Assembly: GCA_036489905.1 (NCBI GenBank) | Contig: DASXEX010000046.1 | Location: 1-18,966, forward strand | Reading direction: 5' to 3' | Length of the DNA stretch: 18,966 nucleotides | Source: JAICLK01 sp036489905 | GTDB lineage: Bacteria > Patescibacteriota > Saccharimonadia > Saccharimonadales > UBA4665 | Part shown: positions 1 to 4,863 of the stretch, piece by piece | Layout of the letters: each line of letters opens with the position of its first letter | How positions within the stretch are numbered: position 1 is the first letter of the stretch | The notes under the pieces: model-generated | Seen by the model: the letters and a program-made list of their open reading frames with translations, nothing else | Told to the model about the DNA's origin: nothing | Database searches by the model: none | Translations under genes and position numbers: made by a program

Positions 1-43
1 AGTAATCTTTGCGAGTTAACTTGCTCATATAGCGTCCCTTCAT
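1..43 (-). CDS. 5' end of an unidentified protein (partial)
   Basis: Only the first 14 codons are inside the window, reading MKGRYMSKLTRKDY. A Shine-Dalgarno-like GGAGG lies 5 nt before the ATG at 43. A second in-frame ATG at 28 (giving MSKLTRKDY) has AAGGGA 6 nt upstream and is an equally possible start. The gene is divergent from the thioredoxin-fold gene to its right. A weak promoter (TTAAAA, 17 nt, TATCAT, the last on the minus strand at 71-66) would give a leader of about 16 nt. The N-terminus is basic and hydrophilic, with no signal peptide visible. Too little is present to name a family. Confidence 0.5.
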   Translation of the reverse strand, partial: MKGRYMSKLTRKDY

Positions 44-93
44 CCGCACCTCCATACCAGACAGCATGATAGAAGATTACGGGTACTTTTTTA

Positions 94-137
94 ATGAGCT
101 AACGAATACTACTTGGGGAACTTTATTTATGAGCTAA
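94..137. repeat. 9-nt direct repeat in the divergent intergenic region
   Basis: ATGAGCTAA occurs at 94-102 and again at 129-137, between the divergent left-edge gene and the thioredoxin-fold gene. The 35-nt spacing is not a whole number of helical turns, and no regulator is encoded nearby. It may be a pair of protein-binding sites or chance in AT-rich DNA. Confidence 0.2.
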
Positions 138-185
138 GTCGTTCGCCTTGAAGCTATGTCGGGCGACATGCTATGCTTGAAGCAC

Positions 186-461
186 ATGAAGGTGCTAGTG
201 CTTTACCGTCCGAATTCCGAGCATGGCCGCGTAATCGAATCTTTCATCAGGGATTTCAAATACCAGCACGAGTCGAGCGCTGGCGTTCTGGATGTGCTTG
301 ATGTTGATACGCGCGACGGTGTGGCTACGGCGAGTTTGTATGACGTCTTGCAATATCCGGCCGTGCTGGTTTTGGCGGATGACGGGCAGATGCTGAAGTC
401 GTGGCAGGGCGATAATTTACCGCTGATGGATGAAGTTGCGGGCTATGTTTACAGCCGATAG
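186..461 (+). CDS. Thioredoxin-fold protein lacking the CxxC active site
   Basis: This encodes a 91-aa protein starting MKVLVLYRPNSEH. The layout fits a minimal thioredoxin or glutaredoxin fold: first beta strand (KVLVLY), helix (ESFIRDF), second strand (VLDVLDVD), helix, a cis-Pro-type loop (QYPAVLVL), a final strand and a C-terminal helix. Where a thioredoxin has CxxC this protein has RPNSEH, so it cannot do dithiol redox chemistry. A structural or binding role is more likely. The frame is also open from an ATG at 156 (10 extra residues, MSGDMLCLKH), but the fold begins at the ATG at 186, which is preferred. Neither start has a strong SD. The start region overlaps a small inverted repeat (ATGTCG/CGACAT). 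The family is recognised by pattern only; function is unknown. Confidence 0.7.
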   Translation: MKVLVLYRPNSEHGRVIESFIRDFKYQHESSAGVLDVLDVDTRDGVATASLYDVLQYPAVLVLADDGQMLKSWQGDNLPLMDEVAGYVYSR

Positions 462-486
462 CTTGTGCAGTTTCGCTATCTCGGCT
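453..486 (+). other. Stem-loop overlapping the stop of the thioredoxin-fold gene
   Basis: AGCCGATAGC (453-462) pairs with GCTATCTCGGCT (475-486), giving 10 base pairs with a 2-nt bulge. The stop codon lies in the 5' arm. No T-run follows, so it is not a standard intrinsic terminator. It may protect the mRNA 3' end or cause weak termination before the T-box promoter. Confidence 0.35.
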
Positions 487-497
487 ATAGTTAAGGG

Positions 498-503
498 TAC
501 AAT
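498..503 (+). promoter_or_regulatory. -10 box of the T-box/ileS transcription unit
   Basis: TACAAT matches the sigma70 -10 consensus at 5 of 6 positions and lies just upstream of the leader. No good -35 box is seen at 16-18 nt. Transcription would begin near 510. Confidence 0.4.
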
Positions 504-628
504 TTGGGAAATGCGTTCCGTCATACATCAGCGGATGAGTGGCCATCAACCACGAATGCAGCGGGAAGAAATCATTTGATTGAGATTAGAACCCGACGGG
601 CAAGCCCGTGACAGCCTACAACCAAGTG

Positions 629-652
629 CTAAATGAGAATCACCTCGTTTGG
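629..652 (+). promoter_or_regulatory. Stem III-like hairpin competing with the terminator
   Basis: CTAAATGAG (629-637) pairs with CTCGTTTGG (644-652) around the loop AATCAC, with two G-U pairs. Its 3' arm and loop are the 5' arm of the downstream terminator, so the two structures exclude each other. It probably acts as the true anti-terminator arm switch of this T-box leader. Confidence 0.5.
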
Positions 653-710
653 AAGTCAGATGGTACCACCCGAGCTAGCGGGTTCTGACAGCTAAACGAG
701 GTGATTTTTT
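638..710 (+). terminator. Intrinsic terminator of the T-box leader, enclosing the antiterminator
   Basis: AATCACCTCGTTT (638-650) and AAACGAGGTGATT (694-706) form a perfect 13-bp stem followed by a T-run to 710. The loop of the stem contains the whole T-box antiterminator hairpin (655-689). The SD of the cupin gene begins about 8 nt later. Confidence 0.75.
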
Positions 711-732
711 GCTTCTAGAAGGAGACAGACGC

Positions 733-1086
733 ATGAAAAAATGGTCGGACGAAGAAGGAGAGGAGTTTCGCAATAGCGACAAATGCTACGGCCGGGAATA
801 TGTGCCAGGGTCAGGCACGATTGATGTCGCCAAGATCTCGATTCGCGGTGAATACCCGGGTGGTGGCAAATATGGCTATCTTGAAGAAGCGCACGAAATG
901 GCCGTAGTTGTGCATGGCAAAGGCTATATCGAGACGAAAAAAGGTGAGCATTATGATTTGCAGGAAGGCGACGTGGTGTACGTTGAGCCAATGGAACGCT
1001 TTCGTTGGGGTGGCAATATGGATATGATCGTGCCATGTGGCCCGGCGTTTGATCCGAGCAAGTACAAGATCGAGGAGGCAACATGA
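733..1086 (+). CDS. Small cupin-domain protein, first gene of the ileS operon
   Basis: This is a 117-aa single-domain cupin. The core region has HEMAVVVHGKGYIE (about 55-70), then DLQEGDVVYVEPMERFRW, which resembles the two cupin motifs: a G-rich turn after the first beta hairpin, then an xGD.v.vP-like turn. The usual HxH...E and second-motif His metal ligands are incomplete, so metal binding is uncertain and an enzymatic role should not be assumed. The ATG at 733 is chosen because GGAGA is ideally placed 8 nt upstream; the frame is open further upstream but that part overlaps the terminator T-run. The stop overlaps the ileS start as ATGA, indicating translational coupling, and both genes lie behind the T-box. 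The substrate is unknown. A link to Ile or branched-chain amino-acid sensing or to IleRS is only an inference from context. Confidence 0.8.
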   Translation: MKKWSDEEGEEFRNSDKCYGREYVPGSGTIDVAKISIRGEYPGGGKYGYLEEAHEMAVVVHGKGYIETKKGEHYDLQEGDVVYVEPMERFRWGGNMDMIVPCGPAFDPSKYKIEEAT

Positions 1087-3989
1087 AATTCAAAAAAGGT
1101 ATGCGCCGCAAGCCGATTGAATACGAAAAAGATCTGGTGCTGCAGTGGAAAAAACACCGGACGTTTGAAAAATCCGTTGAAATGCGGCCGAAAGATAACT
1201 CGTACGTTTTCTACGACGGGCCGCCGTTTATAACTGGCGTGCCACACCACGGCACGTTGCTTATTTCGTCGGTCAAAGACGCAGTGGCTCGCTATCAGAC
1301 GATGCGCGGTAAACGTGTTGAGCGGCGCTGGGGCTGGGATTGCCACGGATTGCCCGCAGAATTGTTCGTCGAGAAGAAGCTCGGCATTACTAGCAAACAA
1401 GAAATCGGCGTCAAAATCAGTATCGCCGATTACGTCAAGGCCTGCCGCGATACCATGGTGAAAACCGGCACCGAATGGGAAGACACGATCGAACGGTTGG
1501 GACGCTGGGTTGAGTTTCGGGGCGCCTACAAAACCATGGATCCCGAGTACATGGAAAGTGTGTGGTGGGCGTTCAAGAAGCTCTACGACGAAGGCAAAAT
1601 CTACGAGGGCGAAAAAATCCTCATATATTGTACGAAGGACGCCACGCCGATTTCCAAATCCGAAGTGGCCATGGAAAACAGCTATCAGCTAGACACCGAC
1701 CCAAGTGTCTATGTCTATTTTGTGCTCGAAGATTCGGATGAATACGTGTTGGCCTGGACAACCACACCGTGGACACTGCCGGCCAATGTGGCAATAGCGG
1801 TGAACCCAAAACTGCAGTATGCGCTAGTCGAGTACGACGGCAAAAGAATATATGTCGCTTCATCCGCTGTCGAAAAGGTTTTTACTGACGAAAAGCACCA
1901 GCCGCTCGAGCACAAAGTGCTGAAAACGGTCAAGGGAACTGAGCTTATCGGCAGAAAATACCATCCTTTGTTCGAGAACCACGGGCCGCAGGCACATCGG
2001 ATTTTGGCGGCGGATTTTGTGACGGCCGAGGATGGCACGGGCATCGTGCATGAAGCGCCGGCCTACGGCGAAGAAGATTACGAGCTCTGCAAGATCGAGG
2101 ACGTGCCGGTCGTATCGATCGTAGACGAAAATGGTCTGTACACCCAGGGACGCTGGCAGGGCAAAAATATTTGGGATGTGAACAAAGAAATTGCCAAAAC
2201 ACTTGTTGCAGAAAAGACAGCGTTAAAGGTCGAATACATCAAGCACGAGTACCCGCATTGTCATCGTTGCGGTGGTAAGTTGATGTACCGCGCACACCCG
2301 AGCTGGTTCATGGATATTCAAGCCCAAAAAGAAGCCATGCTGGCCGCCAACGGCAAAACGAACTGGGTGCCGAAACACTTGCAAGAGGGTCGTTTCAAAA
2401 ATATTATCGAGGCAGCACCGGACTGGAATTTGTCGCGCGACCGCTATTGGGCGACACCAATTCCGGCGTGGCGCGGTATGCGAAATGACGGCACGGATGT
2501 GGTGAAAGTCATCGGCTCTTATGACGAATTTAAAAAGTTGACCGGCAAGGAGCTCGACGACTACCATTTGCCCAACGTCATGGATATTACATTTGAGTAT
2601 GACGGTGTAACATTGCACCACATTGGTAAAGTCCTCGACTGTTGGTTCGAAAGTGGCAGCATGCCGTTCGCGCAGTTCCATTATCCTTTCGAGAATAAGC
2701 AGAAGTTTGCAGTCGGCTTCCCGGCGGACTTTATTATCGAGGGAATCGATCAGACGCGCGGCTGGTTTTATTCGCTTACGGCGGTGAATGTTGCGCTCTT
2801 CGGTGTGTCGGCGTTCAAAAATATAATTTGCACCGGTTTCATCAATGCCGCCGATGGCCGCAAAATCAGCAAAAAGCTCGGGAATTATACTGATCCGATG
2901 CTGCTTATGGGCCAATATTCGGTCGATGCGTTTCGTTTTTTCATGCTTTCTTCTCCCGTTTTGAATGGCGAAGACATTTCGTTTAAGGACAAAGAGCTGG
3001 CGGACGTACAGCGCAAACTTAGTATGATTTGGAACATGTATGACTTCTTTACGTTATACGCGGATGTCGACGGCTGGGAATGGGACGGCAAATTGGAAGA
3101 CCCGAGTGCGGAGCTGACGAATCCGCTCGACCAATGGATTGTCTCGCGCCTGCACCAACTTATTCAGGAAGTTGGAGGGCACATGGATCGCTATGATCTG
3201 CCGAATGCGCTTGCGCCGGTCTTGCCGTTCATAGATGATGCGTCGAACTGGTATGTGCGCCGCTCGCGCCGCCGTTTCTGGAAGAGCGATGATGACGATG
3301 ACCAACGAAACGCCTACCGTACACTGCACTACGTCCTGGTTCAGCTTGCGCATGTCATGGCGCCGTTCACGCCGTTTCTGGCCGAAGAACTCTATCAAAA
3401 ACTCACTGGCGGCGAATCGGTGCATCTGCGCAATTGGCCGGAAGCTGGGCATATCGATGAATTGTCACTCGACAAAATGGTGCTGCTGCGCGAAGCCATT
3501 AACCAGGGTTTGAGTAAGCGCGCCGCAGCAAAAATCAAGATTCGCCAGCCGCTCAGCAAAGTTAGCCTGGAAGGTTCCGAGCTTGAATTTCTGGCGCACG
3601 ATGCACCGCAGGCTGAATTTTACGTTAGCATGCTCCTCGACGAACTGAACGTGAGGAAAATCGAGTTGCATCCTAAGGACGATGCCCTCCAGGTCGTGCT
3701 GGAGACTAAGATTACCCCTGAGCTCAAACGTGAAGGCATGGTGCGCGAGGTCGTTCGTGCTGTGCAGAATGCGCGCAAGGCAGCGGGGCTGCAGGTTGAT
3801 GACCGTATTCAGCTTAGCCTCTCGACGACCGATGAAAGCTTGCGAAGGGCAATTACCGAGTATCACGACATGATTGCCGCAGAAGCATTGGCGACGAAGT
3901 TGGTGTTTGACGAAACGTTCGAATACGAAACCAGCTGTGCTGTCGACGACGCGACGCTGACCATCTCGTTTCAGAAGAGTAAACCCTGA
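1083..3989 (+). CDS. ileS: Isoleucyl-tRNA synthetase (type 2, eukaryote-like)
   Basis: IleRS charges tRNA-Ile with isoleucine in the cytoplasm, using ATP. The 968-aa protein has the class I signature HIGH as HHGT at residues 55-58 and KMSKS as KISKK at 594-598. The connective peptide (CP1) editing domain carries TTTPWTLPAN at 226-235 and GTGIVHEAPAYGEEDY further on, needed to hydrolyse Val-tRNA-Ile. A CxxC pair (C393, C396) suggests a metal-binding knuckle. WDCHGLPAE, GRWVEFRGAYKTMDPEYMES and IEGIDQTRGWFYSL are typical of the eukaryote-like type 2 enzymes, often less sensitive to mupirocin (family knowledge, not shown here). The length is slightly under the roughly 1000-1050 aa of most type 2 enzymes; the C-terminal part after the anticodon-binding domain is short. 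GAGGAGG precedes the ATG, which overlaps the cupin stop. The stop codon lies inside the left direct repeat of the adjoining mobile-like element. Confidence 0.97.
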   Translation: MKFKKGMRRKPIEYEKDLVLQWKKHRTFEKSVEMRPKDNSYVFYDGPPFITGVPHHGTLLISSVKDAVARYQTMRGKRVERRWGWDCHGLPAELFVEKKLGITSKQEIGVKISIADYVKACRDTMVKTGTEWEDTIERLGRWVEFRGAYKTMDPEYMESVWWAFKKLYDEGKIYEGEKILIYCTKDATPISKSEVAMENSYQLDTDPSVYVYFVLEDSDEYVLAWTTTPWTLPANVAIAVNPKLQYALVEYDGKRIYVASSAVEKVFTDEKHQPLEHKVLKTVKGTELIGRKYHPLFENHGPQAHRILAADFVTAEDGTGIVHEAPAYGEEDYELCKIEDVPVVSIVDENGLYTQGRWQGKNIWDVNKEIAKTLVAEKTALKVEYIKHEYPHCHRCGGKLMYRAHPSWFMDIQAQKEAMLAANGKTNWVPKHLQEGRFKNIIEAAPDWNLSRDRYWATPIPAWRGMRNDGTDVVKVIGSYDEFKKLTGKELDDYHLPNVMDITFEYDGVTLHHIGKVLDCWFESGSMPFAQFHYPFENKQKFAVGFPADFIIEGIDQTRGWFYSLTAVNVALFGVSAFKNIICTGFINAADGRKISKKLGNYTDPMLLMGQYSVDAFRFFMLSSPVLNGEDISFKDKELADVQRKLSMIWNMYDFFTLYADVDGWEWDGKLEDPSAELTNPLDQWIVSRLHQLIQEVGGHMDRYDLPNALAPVLPFIDDASNWYVRRSRRRFWKSDDDDDQRNAYRTLHYVLVQLAHVMAPFTPFLAEELYQKLTGGESVHLRNWPEAGHIDELSLDKMVLLREAINQGLSKRAAAKIKIRQPLSKVSLEGSELEFLAHDAPQAEFYVSMLLDELNVRKIELHPKDDALQVVLETKITPELKREGMVREVVRAVQNARKAAGLQVDDRIQLSLSTTDESLRRAITEYHDMIAAEALATKLVFDETFEYETSCAVDDATLTISFQKSKP

Positions 3990-4179
3990 ATGCATGCTCA
4001 CTGGTTGGGGATGAATTTTGACAACACTTTTTAAGGTGTTAGATGAGTCAGCGGAAATTTCAAGGTCAATGATTGAAAAGATACCACCCCCGTAACGTAA
4101 TAACTATGAAAAGTCGATAGAACTCAGAAAACTGTCGGCCATCCCTGTTACCCCAACCAGTGAGCATGCATAACCCTGA
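3982..4179. mobile_element. MITE-like element with 21-bp TIRs and 8-bp target duplication
   Basis: A 182-bp segment (3990-4171) begins ATGCATGCTCACTGG and ends with the exact reverse complement. The left repeat is 3990-4010 and the right is 4151-4171, 21 bp with no mismatch. The same 8 bp, AACCCTGA, lies directly outside both ends (3982-3989 and 4172-4179), as expected for a target-site duplication. The interior (about 140 bp) has no significant ORF and is not a palindrome. It contains small stems such as CGATAG/CTGTCG and AACAC/GTGTT. The left duplication contains the ileS stop codon, so insertion left IleRS intact but separated it from rplU. A structured RNA with a long closing stem (6S-like) is the main alternative, but it would not explain the flanking direct repeat. 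The parent transposase is unknown. Confidence 0.65.
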
Positions 4180-4182
4180 AGC

Positions 4183-4211
4183 TTTACAGGTAGGGCACTA
4201 TCTGATAAGAT
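4183..4211 (+). promoter_or_regulatory. Probable rplU promoter
   Basis: TTTACA (4183-4188), a 17-nt spacer and TAAGAT (4206-4211) lie just right of the MITE-like element. The start point would be near 4218, leaving a leader of about 29 nt before rplU. A TATAAAT at 4220 is an alternative -10. Confidence 0.45.
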
Positions 4212-4246
4212 TGCTTGAGTATAAATTTCAAGAGCAGAGTAAGTCC

Positions 4247-4555
4247 ATGAAAAAAGCAGTCATTGCAACCGGTGGAAAGCAGTATGTAGTTAGCGAAGGC
4301 GAGACGCTTAGCGTTGAGTTACTGAAAGCAGCTGGCAAGTCGGTGAGCTTTGAATCGCTGCTGATTATCGACGGCGAAAAGATACAAGTCGGCACTCCTT
4401 CGGTAAAAGACGCAAAAGTTAGCGCGGAAGTTGTCGAGCCGGACGTGCAGGCCGATAAAGTCACAGCGATTCGCTACAAGGCCAAAAAACGTGTCCACAA
4501 AGTACGCGGTCATCGCCAGCATCAAAGTACTATCAAAATTACAAAAATTGCGTAG
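4247..4555 (+). CDS. rplU: 50S ribosomal protein L21
   Basis: The 102-aa product matches the usual L21 length and pattern. The N-terminus KKAVIATGGKQYVVSEGE is the conserved first strand and turn. The C-terminus has YKAKKRVHKVRGHRQHQSTIKI, the basic rRNA-binding hairpin and tail. L21 binds 23S rRNA near domain I and L20. The start at 4247 is chosen because the L21 sequence begins there. The frame is open to 4160, but that upstream part would encode the end of the MITE-like element. The SD is poor (AGAG, then a long spacer). L21 is usually followed by rpmA (L27), but here an AT-rich gap and an envelope gene follow, so L27 must be elsewhere. It may once have been transcribed with ileS before the insertion; this is inference. 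Confidence 0.95.
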   Translation: MKKAVIATGGKQYVVSEGETLSVELLKAAGKSVSFESLLIIDGEKIQVGTPSVKDAKVSAEVVEPDVQADKVTAIRYKAKKRVHKVRGHRQHQSTIKITKIA

Positions 4556-4771
4556 AATTTTGAAATAACCCTGTGGAAAAGTAGTAGGAAAAAATTTCTA
4601 CCTCATCTTTATTACAACGTATTTTGTTATTCTGATAATTGACAACATATCGCAGCAATGGTGTATGTAAGAAGTGGTAAGTCAAACAGTTGTAATTAAT
4701 ACTCCATATTTTCGCTACCTATTTTATCTAATCTTTGACGGCATAATTTCATAAAATGTATTCAACTCCTC

Positions 4772-4801
4772 TTGTCATAAGGGGTACGCTAAGAGGATAA
4801 T
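4772..4801 (+). promoter_or_regulatory. Promoter of the envelope-protein operon
   Basis: TTGTCA (4772-4777), an 18-nt spacer and GATAAT (4796-4801) match sigma70 boxes at 5 of 6 positions each. Transcription would start near 4808. The boxes overlap an inverted repeat, TCCTCTT (4767-4773) and AAGAGGA (4791-4797), which could be an operator. Confidence 0.55.
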
Positions 4802-4817
4802 AGAACTAGGTTTGGAA

Positions 4818-4863
4818 AAACAAAAATCAAACCGAAACAAAAATCAAAACTAAAAAACTAAAA
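4818..4863 (+). promoter_or_regulatory. A-rich, SD-less leader with a 12-nt direct repeat
   Basis: The transcribed leader is almost free of structure and G. It contains ACAAAAATCAAA twice (around 4820 and 4839), followed by AACTAAAAAACTAAAAATG. No Shine-Dalgarno sequence precedes the ATG at 4864. Such unstructured A-rich leaders can support initiation without an SD (general knowledge; inference here). Confidence 0.5.

Larger units (their letters stand above)
510..710 (+). promoter_or_regulatory. T-box leader (tRNA-Ile-responsive) of the cupin-ileS operon
   Basis: The diagnostic part is the antiterminator at 655-689. Helix A1 is GTCAGA/TCTGAC (655-660 with 684-689). A 7-nt bulge TGGTACC (661-667) carries the UGGN that pairs with the tRNA acceptor end. 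Helix A2 is ACCCG/CGGGT (668-672 with 679-683) with loop AGCTAG. UGGU would pair with ACCA, fitting the A73 discriminator of tRNA-Ile. Upstream, TGCGTTC (512-518) pairs with GAATGCA (554-560), enclosing small hairpins, and ACGGG CAAG CCCGT forms a hairpin at 596-609. ATC triplets at 545-547 (followed by A) and 571-573 are candidate Ile specifiers; I could not fix stem I with confidence. Downstream lie a terminator, the SD of the cupin gene and then ileS, which is a classical T-box target. Family knowledge: uncharged tRNA binding gives read-through. Confidence 0.85.
4556..4863. other. AT-rich intergenic region with promoter elements
   Basis: This 308-nt gap between rplU and the first envelope gene holds no tRNA or ORF that I can support. 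It has a good promoter at 4772-4801, a weaker candidate with a consensus TTGACA at 4639-4644 and TATGTA at 4664-4669 (19-nt spacer), a 7-bp hairpin (4767-4773 with 4791-4797) and an A-rich leader. No convincing terminator for rplU is visible; only an imperfect GTAGGAAA/TTTCTAC hairpin without a T-run. Confidence 0.5.

Noticed and set aside
462..732. tRNA gene in the gap before the cupin gene
   Set aside because: No cloverleaf with a T-loop GTTCGAAT-type motif; the structure is explained by the T-box leader.
2223..2915. Long minus-strand open frame (230 codons) inside ileS
   Set aside because: It is fully antisense to conserved IleRS motifs and has no family resemblance; it is a shadow frame.
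3990..4171. 6S RNA or other structured ncRNA with a 21-bp closing stem
   Set aside because: The size and closing stem fit 6S RNA, but the interior shows no convincing long helix with a central bubble, and the perfect 8-bp direct repeats outside both ends are better explained by insertion. Kept as an alternative only.
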